This document shows, one piece after another, positions 9,095 through 17,518 of a stretch of 64,000 nucleotides of DNA. Made by a program: the position numbers and the translations under genes. Source of the stretch: JAJECS01 sp965262745 (GTDB lineage Bacteria > Chloroflexota > UBA11872); assembly GCA_965262745.1 (NCBI GenBank), contig OZ253558.1, forward strand, positions 1,798,001 through 1,862,000. The letters are read 5' to 3'. Under the pieces are notes generated by a model, which had not been told where the DNA came from, did not search any database, and worked only from the letters and a program-made list of their open reading frames with translations. Position 1 is the stretch's first letter. Every line of letters begins with the position of its first letter.

Positions 9095-9622
9095 ATGACA
9101 ATCGATCGTACGTCCGGCGATATATTCACTTTCACAAAGGATGTTGAAGCTCTTGTCAATACCGTGAATTGCGTAGGCGTAATGGGTCGCGGCATTGCGC
9201 TCGAATTCAAGAAACGGTATCCAGCGAATTTCAAAGAATACAAGGCCGCCTGTGAGCGAGGAGAGGTCAAACCTGGACAAATGTTTATCTTCGAGATGGA
9301 GCCAGACAACCCGCAGCTTGAGTTGTTTCCCTCTAGTAATGGTAGTGAGATCAATCAGAGAAACAATCCGCGCTTCATCATCAACTTTCCGACCAAGCTT
9401 CATTGGCGCGCCAAATCCCGCATAGAAGATATAGATTCCGGCCTACAAGCACTTTACAAAGAAATCGTTGACCGTAAGATCCAATCAATTGCCATTCCAC
9501 CCCTGGGCTGCGGCTTGGGTGGGTTGCAGTGGGACGACGTGCGGCCCCGCATCGAAAAGATGCTGAACGAGATCGAAGACATCCATGCTGTCATTCTCGA
9601 CCCCGGGGGTGCTCCCCAGTAA
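9095..9622 (+). CDS. darG: DarG-type macrodomain antitoxin, short form
   Basis: Macrodomain DNA ADP-ribosylglycohydrolase that reverses DarT modification. The 175-residue protein has SGDIF, the adenosine-site VNTVNCVGVMGRGIALEFKK, NFPTKLHW with the Lys (residue 101) matching the catalytic lysine reported for Thermus DarG, and PPLGCGLGGL near the end. ATG 9095 follows the darT stop by 13 bases; in-frame starts at 9065 and 9038 would overlap darT. Characterised DarG proteins have a second, C-terminal DarT-binding domain; this one ends with the macrodomain and nothing resembling that domain follows the stop. It shares the AT-richer composition of darT. Confidence 0.87.
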   Translation: MTIDRTSGDIFTFTKDVEALVNTVNCVGVMGRGIALEFKKRYPANFKEYKAACERGEVKPGQMFIFEMEPDNPQLELFPSSNGSEINQRNNPRFIINFPTKLHWRAKSRIEDIDSGLQALYKEIVDRKIQSIAIPPLGCGLGGLQWDDVRPRIEKMLNEIEDIHAVILDPGGAPQ

Positions 9623-9703
9623 CCGGACCCGCCGCGACTCCCCGTCGATTGCTACCGTAACCCCGACGCCCGCCATACCTCGGAGGGTCGCATCGAGCCT
9701 GGA

Positions 9704-11068
9704 TTGACGATCGGCTTGGCGGCCGGAGCCGCGTTCGTAGTAGCCGCGGGCGGCTCGGTCGCGCTCCGCAATCTCTTGCCCCAGTTTCGCTCGGCGGAGA
9801 TCAAGCGCGGGGCGCACCAAATCGCCGCGCCGCTCGGCATCTCCGGCAAGCTGCCGCTCGTGGGCGGTATTGCCGCCGCGGTTGCCGGGGTCGTCGCCGC
9901 AGCCACGCTGGCCGCCGGCCCCGCCGCTTCCAGCGCATGGTGGGTGATGGCCGGCACCGCTGGGTTCTTTGTGCTCGGGCTCGCCGATGACGTGCGCAAG
10001 ACACGCACCGGCCGCGGCGTGCCCGAGGGCGTTTACCTGGCCGCCGCCTTCGTGCTCAGTGTCGGGGCGACAGCGCTCCTGATTGGTCCCGGCGCCCATG
10101 CTTCCGGCGCAGCATCTCCCTACGCGCTGGCGCATTGGCTGGGACCGGAGGCGCACGTGCCGTTGAGTGTCTGGTATCTCGCGTTGATTCTTGGAACGAC
10201 GCTGGCAGCCAGCTTCAGCGACGGCATGGACGGGCTCACGCCCGGCACCGTGGCCATCGCGACGATCGGCGCCGCGCTCGTGGCCGCGCTGTCGTCCAGC
10301 CTGACTCAAGCCGGCTGGCCGCTCAGCGTCGCGGCCATCGCCGCCGGCCTGCTTGTATGGAACCTGCCGTCGCGGTGGTCACCGGCGAATCGCCGCGCCG
10401 AGCGGCGAGCCAGCGTCTACATCGGCGACAGCGGAGCCTTGGTCCTGGGAGCTTCCTCGGCGGCCGCGGCAATCGTGGCCGGCGTGGATCTGCTGTGGCC
10501 GGTGATCGCGGTACCCCTGCTGTTCGAGGGCTTATCGTCGCTTCTGCAAGCCAAGGTCCTGGTTCCTCTGTACCGACGGTGGCGCAATCCGCGGCTGCCG
10601 GACGGTTCGCCGCTTCCGCACCAGCGATTCCCCCTGCCGCTTCTAGCCTCACCGCTTCACTACCACTGGGAGATCGTCGGCCTAAACCGGCAAAAGATCG
10701 TGCTGGGCTTTTGGACCGCCACCGCCGTCACCGCAGGGCTCTGTGCTCTCGCATCCGCGCTGACCCAGACGGCGTGGGCGGCGCTAACAATTGCCCTCGC
10801 CGCAGCTGTGGGCGGCGTGTTTTGGGGCGCTGCCATGTGGACCCGACCGGCATTCGTTTCGGTAGACGGCGACTTCTTGCTGCTGTTTCACGGCCGGCCC
10901 ATCCGGTTGCTCGGATGGCCGCTCGCGCGGCACCGGCGCGTCGTGGGCGACGCGGATGCCGCACAGGCAGCCGCAGACAGAGGCCTTCTCAACCGGCCCA
11001 TGAATGCCCACGTGCTCGACTCGACCGTAAGCGAGATGCTCGCGGAGTTGGAGCGGCCGAGAACGTGA
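9704..11068 (+). CDS. mraY: MraY-like phospho-MurNAc-pentapeptide transferase
   Basis: Polytopic membrane enzyme that makes lipid I from UDP-MurNAc-pentapeptide and undecaprenyl phosphate. Conserved sites are present: GLADDVRK (Asp-Asp), SDGMDGL, IGDSGALVLGA and SPLHYHWE followed by GLNRQKIVLGFW. About ten hydrophobic segments are visible. Two oddities: the usual His-His-His of MraY is His-Tyr-His (near residue 320), and the protein is 454 residues against about 350, with extra hydrophobic and soluble C-terminal sequence. It starts with TTG at 9704, with GGAGGG about 16 bases upstream. The stop overlaps the next gene (GTGA), and murF follows, supporting a cell-wall role. A related GT4-family sugar-phosphate transferase is the alternative. 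Confidence 0.82.
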   Translation: MTIGLAAGAAFVVAAGGSVALRNLLPQFRSAEIKRGAHQIAAPLGISGKLPLVGGIAAAVAGVVAAATLAAGPAASSAWWVMAGTAGFFVLGLADDVRKTRTGRGVPEGVYLAAAFVLSVGATALLIGPGAHASGAASPYALAHWLGPEAHVPLSVWYLALILGTTLAASFSDGMDGLTPGTVAIATIGAALVAALSSSLTQAGWPLSVAAIAAGLLVWNLPSRWSPANRRAERRASVYIGDSGALVLGASSAAAAIVAGVDLLWPVIAVPLLFEGLSSLLQAKVLVPLYRRWRNPRLPDGSPLPHQRFPLPLLASPLHYHWEIVGLNRQKIVLGFWTATAVTAGLCALASALTQTAWAALTIALAAAVGGVFWGAAMWTRPAFVSVDGDFLLLFHGRPIRLLGWPLARHRRVVGDADAAQAAADRGLLNRPMNAHVLDSTVSEMLAELERPRT

Positions 11069-12141
11069 GTGAATCGAGCGCGAACCGAGAGCTGCGCGAG
11101 GGGCTGGGTGCAATCCTGGCGGCGAGCGGCGAGTCTGGCCCATGGACGTGGCACCCAGTCGCCGCCGACGCGCGGCATGAGATATGGCGCATTCGCTCCG
11201 GCCCGGCGTCACTGATTGTCAAGGTGTACCGGCCGCAAGTGGACCGCTACTACCACCACCGCTGGCGGCGCGAGGAGCGGGCATTGGACCTGCTCGATCG
11301 CGCGGCGCCCGGATTGGCCGCCCACCCGCACGGGGCCATGCTGGCCGCCGGCGCCTTTGCCGCCGTGGTCATGGAGGACCTTGGCGCCGAGACCCTGGCC
11401 GACCGCCTCGCGACTGCGGACGCCGGCGAGCGCGCCGCGTTGCTCGAGAGCGCCATCGCGGCCTTGACCGCATTCCGACGAGCCGCGGCGCGCTACCAAG
11501 GCATGCTGCGTGCACTTGCGTATCAGAGCGACCTGGATCGCATCACCCGCGACACGCTACGGCGACGTCTCGCCATAGCCGCGGCTCGCCTCCGCGATCC
11601 GTCGACCGCCGCCGAGCCGGACGCCGCGCCGCGAGCGCTGGCGCCGCAGCTTCCCTGGCAGGACCTCGAGGCCGGCATCGTCACGCCGCTCGTCCGCGCG
11701 CCGCGGCGGGTGGTGCACAACGGGTTCTCGCCGCTTAATCTGATGCGGCGCGCTGACGGACGGCTGGCGGTCATCGACTGGGAAACGCTGGCGGTGGCGG
11801 CTCCGGCGCTGGACGCGGCCGATCTGCTGACGTTTCCGGGATTCAAGCTCGCGGCACGCGCCATCGGCGACCAAGCGGCCCGACTCGCCGGCGAGTCGGG
11901 CACCGCCAGCGCGGCGGATGTGTTCTGGGCCGCCGCGGCCGAACGCAGCTTGACCTACGCCGCCACCGCCGCGGTGCGGGAACGCCGGGGGAAGAAAGCG
12001 AAGCTCGACAACCGCGCCTCGCTATATGCGGCACGCCGGCAGTGGTATCTCGGCGTGTTCGGCAATGCCCTCGAACGGCTCGACCTGGATTCCGGCGCGC
12101 GGCGGCGCATCCGCGACGCGGTGCCCGGCCTCAACGGCTGA
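11065..12141 (+). CDS. Aminoglycoside phosphotransferase-fold protein with altered catalytic loop
   Basis: A 358-residue APH/choline-kinase-like protein lying between mraY and murF with overlaps on both sides (GTGA and TGATG), so it probably acts in cell-envelope synthesis. Seen: a candidate ATP-site lysine in LIVKVYRP (Lys53), VVMEDLG in the hinge region, a Brenner-type loop HNGFSPLN (218-225) and the metal motif VIDWE (Asp238). The loop should read His-x-Asp with four residues to Asn; here the catalytic Asp is Gly220. It may be a pseudokinase, or phosphorylate a sugar by an altered mechanism. Substrate unknown; fold assignment fairly secure. Confidence 0.72.
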   Translation: MSESSANRELREGLGAILAASGESGPWTWHPVAADARHEIWRIRSGPASLIVKVYRPQVDRYYHHRWRREERALDLLDRAAPGLAAHPHGAMLAAGAFAAVVMEDLGAETLADRLATADAGERAALLESAIAALTAFRRAAARYQGMLRALAYQSDLDRITRDTLRRRLAIAAARLRDPSTAAEPDAAPRALAPQLPWQDLEAGIVTPLVRAPRRVVHNGFSPLNLMRRADGRLAVIDWETLAVAAPALDAADLLTFPGFKLAARAIGDQAARLAGESGTASAADVFWAAAAERSLTYAATAAVRERRGKKAKLDNRASLYAARRQWYLGVFGNALERLDLDSGARRRIRDAVPGLNG

Positions 12142-13553
12142 TGTTTACCCTGGCGGACGTGGCCCTGGCTGCCGAGCAGCCCGCTCCGCCCGGCGCGGAC
12201 GAACTCGTCATGTCCGCCGCGCACTTCGACAGCCGCCGCATTGAATCCGGGATGCTTTTCGTCGCGCTCCCGGGAGCGCGCGTGGACGGCCACGACTACA
12301 TCCGAGACGCCTTCAGCCGCGGCGCCGCAGCGATCCTATGCGCGCGGCCCGATCCCGATGAGCCATTGAGCCGGCAAATCGTCGCCATGGACGCGCTTGC
12401 CGCATTCGAGCGGCTGGCAGGCGCGCTGCGGTCACGCTCACCGGCAACGGTCATCGGCATTACGGGCAGCAACGGGAAAACATCCACGAAGGAAGCACTC
12501 GCCGCGGCGCTCAGCGCCGTGGGCCCGACCCTCGCCACCGAACGCAGCGAGAACGCCGAGGTGGGGGTGCCGGCCACCCTGTCGCGGTTGGCGCCCACGC
12601 ACCGCTACGCGGTCGTCGAAATCGGCGCCCAGGTCACGGGAGAGATCGCCCACTACTGCAGCTTCGCGAGGCCGGACGTGGGCGTCATTACCTCCGTCGC
12701 CGGAGCGCACCTGGGCCTGTTTGGCTCCATGGAGGCCATTGCCGCAACCAAAGGGGAGCTCTTCGACGCCCTCCCAGCAACGGGGCCGGCCATTGTGAAC
12801 GCCGATGATCCATGGAGCGAGACGTTGCGGCTTCGTGCACCCGGGCCGGTCGTGTCGTTCGGGCGGTCCGCCGACGCCGACGTTCGCGTAAGCGCCGCGC
12901 TGCTCACCGATCAACCGGGGACCCGTGTGCGCATCGAAGCCCCAAGCTTCAGCGACGCCATCGACGTGGCGGGCACGGCGGGCGCCATCGATCTCGCCTT
13001 CGGCGCGGCGTTCGCGGCAACCCAAGCGCTGGGGGTGGACCCCGCAGCCGCCGGCCGCGGCTTGCGCACGTTCCGACCTCCGCCGCACCGCATGCGGCTT
13101 GAGACGCTGCCGGGCGGCGGCATGCTTCTCGACGACACCTATAACGCGAATGTCTCCTCGATGAAGCTGGCCTTGGACGCGCTACGCGCGGTGGCAGTTC
13201 CGGGGCGTCGCATCGCCGTCCTGGGCGACATGTTCGAGTTGGGAAGCTATGGCCCGGCGGCCCATGAGCAAGTGGGGCGGGATGCCGCCGGCGTCGATCG
13301 GTTGCTCTGCGTCGGGGCGCTGGCCGCCCACATCGCGTCGGGCGCTCGCGCGGCCGGTCTGCACGCCGTGGACGTGATCCCCGCCGACACCGAGGATGCG
13401 GCGTCGATTGCGGCGGCGCTGGACGCAGCAGCCAAATGGCTGCGGCATGAGGTCGCGGCCGGCGACGCGGTGCTGCTGAAGGCCAGCAACGGCATGAGCT
13501 TCGCCCGCTTGGCCGCCTCGGTGCGGCAGGCGCCCCGACTGTACGGAGACTAA
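12141..13553 (+). CDS. murF: UDP-MurNAc-tripeptide:D-Ala-D-Ala ligase
   Basis: Adds D-Ala-D-Ala to the muramyl tripeptide, the last cytoplasmic step of the peptidoglycan precursor. The 470-residue protein has the N-terminal MurF domain (DSRRIESGMLFVALPG), the ATP loop GITGSNGKTSTKE, the MurF block DDTYNANVSSM and LGDMFELG in the C-terminal ligase domain. The ATG at 12141 overlaps the previous stop by one base. It completes the mraY-kinase-murF operon. The convergent methyltransferase gene ends one base beyond its stop. Confidence 0.95.
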   Translation: MFTLADVALAAEQPAPPGADELVMSAAHFDSRRIESGMLFVALPGARVDGHDYIRDAFSRGAAAILCARPDPDEPLSRQIVAMDALAAFERLAGALRSRSPATVIGITGSNGKTSTKEALAAALSAVGPTLATERSENAEVGVPATLSRLAPTHRYAVVEIGAQVTGEIAHYCSFARPDVGVITSVAGAHLGLFGSMEAIAATKGELFDALPATGPAIVNADDPWSETLRLRAPGPVVSFGRSADADVRVSAALLTDQPGTRVRIEAPSFSDAIDVAGTAGAIDLAFGAAFAATQALGVDPAAAGRGLRTFRPPPHRMRLETLPGGGMLLDDTYNANVSSMKLALDALRAVAVPGRRIAVLGDMFELGSYGPAAHEQVGRDAAGVDRLLCVGALAAHIASGARAAGLHAVDVIPADTEDAASIAAALDAAAKWLRHEVAAGDAVLLKASNGMSFARLAASVRQAPRLYGD

Positions 13554-13554
13554 G

Positions 13555-14448
13555 TCAGTTGCCGGCGCGCTTGGCCTTGCGCGCCGCGTCCCGAGCCTCC
13601 TCGGCGCGGTAGTTGGAGATCCAGTTCGCGGAATAGTCATCGCGGCCGCGGATCAGGTTGGCGGCCAGCACCGCATGCCGGATCTCCTTGTGGGTCATGT
13701 CCAAGATTGCCGCCGTCAACCCGGCCTCCATCGCCGTGAGCAGGGTCGCCGCGTTGAGGGAACGTCTGGCGGGCAACCCAAACGACACGTTGCTCAGCCC
13801 GATCGACATGTTCAGATCGTCCTCCCGGTGCAGGGTGCGAATCGCACCAATCAGACCGGGCCCAAAAACGTCGTTGGCCCCCACCGGCAAGCACACCGGG
13901 TCAATGACGATCCGGTCGGCGGCAATGCCGTACTCCGCGGCGCCGGCCACCAGCGCGCGGGCATTGGCCACGCGCTCCTCGGCCGTCTCCGGCATGGCGG
14001 CGCCGCCCTTGGTGCACATGCCGATCATGCAGGCATCGTGCTCGGAAATGGCCGGGAGCAGCTCCGACATGTAGTCCGTCTCGAACGGGATGGAGTTGAC
14101 CAGCGGGCGTCCCTGCGCCACCTCGAGTCCGGCCAGGAGCACGTCGATGGTGTACGAGTCGATCGACACGGGCACGTCGACAACGTCCTGGACCGCGCGC
14201 ACGGCGTCGCGCATCTTGCGCGCCTCGATCTCATGGTGTGGATCACCGGTGTTGACGTCGATAACCTTGGCGCCGGCCTCGACCTGCCGTGTCGCCTCAC
14301 GCTGGACGTACGTCCAGTTGCCCTCGTCGTAGGCGCGCTGCAGCCTGGGCTTGTTGGTCGGGTTGAGGCGCTCGCCAATCGGCACGAACGCCTCGTCCGA
14401 GCTGATCACGACTTCCCGACCGTCGCGACCGCGGAGCACCGTGCGCAC
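13555..14448 (-). CDS. Methyltetrahydrofolate:corrinoid methyltransferase family protein (pterin-binding)
   Basis: A TIM-barrel pterin-binding protein of 297 residues related to AcsE and the folate domain of MetH. Such enzymes move the methyl group of methyl-H4folate to a cobalt-bound corrinoid. Visible landmarks are PIGERLNPTNK, AKVIDVNTGDPH, VPVSIDSY, RPLVNSI, and the IGLSNVSFGLP strand. The GTG at 14448 follows a GAGGA 5 bases upstream; a longer frame to 14544 has no homology. No gene for a corrinoid protein or CO dehydrogenase is nearby, so the methyl acceptor is unknown. It follows folP on the same strand, separated by 166 bases in which no clear motif was seen. Confidence 0.8.
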   Translation of the reverse strand: MRTVLRGRDGREVVISSDEAFVPIGERLNPTNKPRLQRAYDEGNWTYVQREATRQVEAGAKVIDVNTGDPHHEIEARKMRDAVRAVQDVVDVPVSIDSYTIDVLLAGLEVAQGRPLVNSIPFETDYMSELLPAISEHDACMIGMCTKGGAAMPETAEERVANARALVAGAAEYGIAADRIVIDPVCLPVGANDVFGPGLIGAIRTLHREDDLNMSIGLSNVSFGLPARRSLNAATLLTAMEAGLTAAILDMTHKEIRHAVLAANLIRGRDDYSANWISNYRAEEARDAARKAKRAGN

Positions 14449-14614
14449 GAATCCTCGATTCAGGACAGGGGCGCGGCGCCCTGCATGACGCGTGCGCGGA
14501 AGGGTGGTTGAGGATACGAACGGCGCGGCAGCCTGGCAACGCATCCGAGGCGCCGGTAGCCGGTCGCTGCCACGCGGCGACCGGAAGAGCCCGGGCGTGA
14601 CCGATAGGCGCGCG

Positions 14615-15517
14615 TCACGAAGGACCGGCCCCGTTGCGCTGCGGGCGATAAATCGTGTCGGCCATGGCCAGAGCCCGCTGGGTAGCCCGCACGTCGTGGA
14701 CCCGCACCATATCGGCGCCGTGGGCCACCGCAATGACGGCGGCGGCCAGCGAGCCCTCCAGCCGCTGGTCGGCGGGCAGCCCAAGCACGTACCCAACGAA
14801 CGACTTGCGCGACACGCCCACCATGAGGGGAGTCCCCAACGACCTCAACGCCCCCATCTCGCGGAGCAGGTCCAGGTTTTGCTCGGGAGATTTGCCAAAG
14901 CCGAAGCCGGGATCGAAGAGCAGGCGATCGCGAGGGATGCCGGCGCGCTGCGCCCGGTCGAGCAACCGCTGGCCGTCCTGGCCCACGTCACGCACCAGAT
15001 CGTCGTAGGCCACGGATTCCAGATGCGGGCCGATCTCGGACCGCCGGACCCGGCCGCGACGATTGTGGGCAACGACAAAGGCGGCGCCAGCCGCGGCGGT
15101 CACTTCGAGAATCTCAGGATCGTGCCGGCCGCCGGTCACGTCGTTCACCATCACCGCACCGAGATCGAGCGCCGCGTGCGCGACGGCTGCCTTGCGCGTG
15201 TCGATCGACAGCGGCATGTCCGGGGCACGGTCGCACAGGGCCTCCAGCGCCGGCGTGATCCGGCCAATCTCCTCACGCACCGGCACCACCGCCGCCCCGG
15301 GCCGGGTCGACTCACCGCCCACGTCGATGACGTCAGGCGCCGCGTCGAGCAGCGTGTCGATGCGGGCTCGCAGCGCCTCGGCGTCGCGCGCGACGCCATC
15401 CCCGCTGAACGAATCCGGCGTGACATTGAGCACGCCCATCACGAACGTGCGCGTGCCCCAGGCGAGGACGCGGGAGCCGAGTCGCAGTGATCCTCGGTCT
15501 ACCGCCCCGTCACTCAC
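14615..15517 (-). CDS. folP: Dihydropteroate synthase
   Basis: Condenses p-aminobenzoate with dihydropterin pyrophosphate in folate synthesis. The 300-residue protein has all family blocks in order: MGVLNVTPDSFSGDG, IDVGGESTRPGA, LSIDTRK, VNDVTGG, FDPGFGFGKSPEQN, GVSRKSFVG and VRVHDV. It starts with GTG at 15517, overlapping the stop of the upstream cupin gene by 4 bases, so the two are translationally coupled. No other folate synthesis gene is next to it. Confident. Confidence 0.95.
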   Translation of the reverse strand: MSDGAVDRGSLRLGSRVLAWGTRTFVMGVLNVTPDSFSGDGVARDAEALRARIDTLLDAAPDVIDVGGESTRPGAAVVPVREEIGRITPALEALCDRAPDMPLSIDTRKAAVAHAALDLGAVMVNDVTGGRHDPEILEVTAAAGAAFVVAHNRRGRVRRSEIGPHLESVAYDDLVRDVGQDGQRLLDRAQRAGIPRDRLLFDPGFGFGKSPEQNLDLLREMGALRSLGTPLMVGVSRKSFVGYVLGLPADQRLEGSLAAAVIAVAHGADMVRVHDVRATQRALAMADTIYRPQRNGAGPS

Positions 15518-15921
15518 GTCGGTCGCGCGACATCGCCTTTGGACATGTGGCGCACGGTCTTGCCGGATTCGACGAAGGTCCGCATGACCTCCGGCTTGCC
15601 GTACGTCCAGACGATGCGCATCACGTCCGCGCCTTCGTTCCAGAATCGGTGGTGCGAGCCCTCCGCGATCCAGATGTGGTCGAACGGCCCCAGACGCAAC
15701 ACTTCGCCGTCAACCGAGCACATCGCCTCACCCGCCACACAGGTGATGCACTCCTCCGTGTCATGGAAGTGCATGGGCAGGCCCGCGCCCGGCTCCATGA
15801 TGGTCATGCCGGACGAGACATTCTGCGACCCGCGATCACCGTTCATGAGCGGGATGCTGCGCACGCCCTCTCCGCGATCGAATACCTCCGCATCGACCTC
15901 TCGTATCACGACCTTGGGCAT
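15514..15921 (-). CDS. Cupin-domain protein
   Basis: A 135-residue single-domain cupin. The first metal motif reads MHFHDTEECITCVAGE (His-x-His, three residues, Glu, then Gly) and the second histidine is in IAEGSHHRFWNEG. Such proteins bind Fe, Mn or Zn and may be isomerases, dioxygenases or sensors; the substrate cannot be inferred. The ATG at 15921 has a strong GGGGAGGT about 5 bases upstream, which decides against the longer frame from 15948. First gene of a cupin-folP pair. Confidence 0.8.
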   Translation of the reverse strand: MPKVVIREVDAEVFDRGEGVRSIPLMNGDRGSQNVSSGMTIMEPGAGLPMHFHDTEECITCVAGEAMCSVDGEVLRLGPFDHIWIAEGSHHRFWNEGADVMRIVWTYGKPEVMRTFVESGKTVRHMSKGDVARPT

Positions 15922-15967
15922 CTGCACCTCCCCGCAACGCGCCGACACGCGTCAACGCATCGCCCCA

Positions 15968-15994
15968 ACGCTACCCCACCCGCGCCATTGTCAA
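15968..15994 (-). promoter_or_regulatory. Candidate promoter of the cupin-folP operon
   Basis: On the minus strand TTGACA (complement of 15989-15994) is followed after 15 bases by TAGCGT (complement of 15968-15973). The cupin ATG lies about 50 bases downstream. The -35 match is perfect, the spacer is short. Motif evidence only. The rest of 15995-16175 before the GH4 gene shows only the GAGGAAGG ribosome-binding site near 16162. Confidence 0.35.
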
Positions 15995-16175
15995 GTCCGC
16001 AGGGGCACCCCAAGAGAGCGCATGGTCCGACATCCACCACCCGGTTGCCTCGTGGCCTTTGCCACCCGCCTCGGCAGGGCGTCTCAGGCAGAACTTTCAC
16101 CGTACGGCGTGGTAGCTTCAGCGGCGACGACATGGGACGCGGATAGCCCCCACCTCGATCGAGGAAGGTCACGAG

Positions 16176-17468
16176 ATGCCCAAGGTGGCCATGATCGGCG
16201 CTGGCAGCACCGTTTTCGCAACTCGCCTCATCAGCGACATGCTGACCTATCCCGAGCTGGCCGACTCGACGTCCATCACCCTCGTCGACGTCGATCAGGC
16301 GCGGCTTGCCACCACCCAGGCCCACGCTGAGCGGGCGGTCGAGCAGGTCGGTGCCGGGATGCCCATCGAGGCCCCGGCCACCAGGCGCGAGGCGCTCGAC
16401 GGCGCGGATTACGTGATCGTGATGGTCATGATCGGCGGCGTGGCACCCTTTGAGGTCGACATCCAGGTTCCCGCCCGTTTCGGCATCGACCAGACGGTCG
16501 GTGACACACTGGGGCCCGGCGGCGTCTTCCGCGGGTTGCGGACCATCCCGTTTCTTCTCGATCTCGCCGACGAGATGGCGGAGGTCTGCCCCGACGCCCT
16601 CATGCTCAACTACGCCAATCCGATGGCCATCAACTGCTGGGCCATGAACGCCGCCACCGATATCGAGACCATCGGCCTGTGCCACAGCGTGCAGGGCACC
16701 AGCCGACAGCTGGCCCAGTACTGCAACATCCCCGCCGACGAGGTGACCTACTGGGTCGCCGGCATCAACCACATGGCCTGGTTTCTGCGATTTGAACACC
16801 AGGGCGAAGACGCCTACCCGCTGATTTGGCAGGCGAGCGAAGACCCGGACATCGTTGCGCAAGACCCCATTCGCTTCGACATGTTCAAGCACTTCGACTA
16901 CTTCGTCACCGAGTCCAGCAACCACATGTCGGAGTACATCCCCTACTACCGCAAGAACTCCGACCTCATCACGAAATACATTCCCGACAAGTGGGATTAC
17001 CCGAACTTCTGGCCGGTGGAGCGCGAGGCCGCTCAGGAAAAGGTCAGGCGGCAAGTGGCGGGGACGGAGCCGCTGGATATCACCCGCAGCCACGAATATG
17101 GCGTTCAGATCATTCACGCTATCGAGACCGATACGACGATTCGCGTGAATGCCAACGTGGAGAACACCGGCTTGATCACCAATCTGCCCGCGGGAGCCTG
17201 TGTTGAAGTTCCATGCCTCGTGGACAAGACCGGTGTGCAACCCTGCCATGTCGGCGATTTGCCGAGTCAACTGGCCGCGCTGAATCTCACGAACACCAAC
17301 GTGCAAGAGTTGTGCGTGACGGCAGGCTTGGCCGGTGACCGTCGCCTGGCCATGCAGGCCGTGCTGCTGGATCCGCTGACATCGGCCATCCTCACGCCGA
17401 GTGAAATCCAGCAAATGGTCGATGAAATGCTCGCATCTCAAACCGAATACCTCGACTACCTGCAGTAG
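16176..17468 (+). CDS. GH4 family glycosidase (alpha-galactosidase/alpha-glucuronidase type)
   Basis: GH4 enzymes hydrolyse glycosides by an NAD+- and Mn2+-dependent oxidation-elimination route in the cytoplasm. The 430-residue protein starts VAMIGAGSTVFATRL (dinucleotide loop). LNYANPMA, the metal-site cysteine in GLCHSVQGT and the metal-site His in GINHMAWF are present, as is GDTLGPGGVFRGLRTIP. A ribosome-binding site GAGGAAGG lies about 8 bases before ATG. It opens a region with a second GH4 gene and a peptide/oligosaccharide-type ABC importer, which suggests intracellular cleavage of an imported glycoside. The exact sugar cannot be read from the sequence. Confidence 0.9.
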   Translation: MPKVAMIGAGSTVFATRLISDMLTYPELADSTSITLVDVDQARLATTQAHAERAVEQVGAGMPIEAPATRREALDGADYVIVMVMIGGVAPFEVDIQVPARFGIDQTVGDTLGPGGVFRGLRTIPFLLDLADEMAEVCPDALMLNYANPMAINCWAMNAATDIETIGLCHSVQGTSRQLAQYCNIPADEVTYWVAGINHMAWFLRFEHQGEDAYPLIWQASEDPDIVAQDPIRFDMFKHFDYFVTESSNHMSEYIPYYRKNSDLITKYIPDKWDYPNFWPVEREAAQEKVRRQVAGTEPLDITRSHEYGVQIIHAIETDTTIRVNANVENTGLITNLPAGACVEVPCLVDKTGVQPCHVGDLPSQLAALNLTNTNVQELCVTAGLAGDRRLAMQAVLLDPLTSAILTPSEIQQMVDEMLASQTEYLDYLQ

Positions 17469-17518
17469 GTGCCACGGCTGACGTCGCCTCCCCACACCCG
17501 CCAAGTCAGGATGCAACC

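Noticed and set aside
14449..14614. Possible cobalamin riboswitch before the corrinoid-type methyltransferase
   Set aside because: No conserved B12-box sequence or convincing fold was seen in the 166-base gap.
15906..17516. 536-codon minus-strand frame
   Set aside because: Lies antisense to the GH4 gene, has no recognisable motif and no ribosome-binding site; the plus-strand protein is certain.
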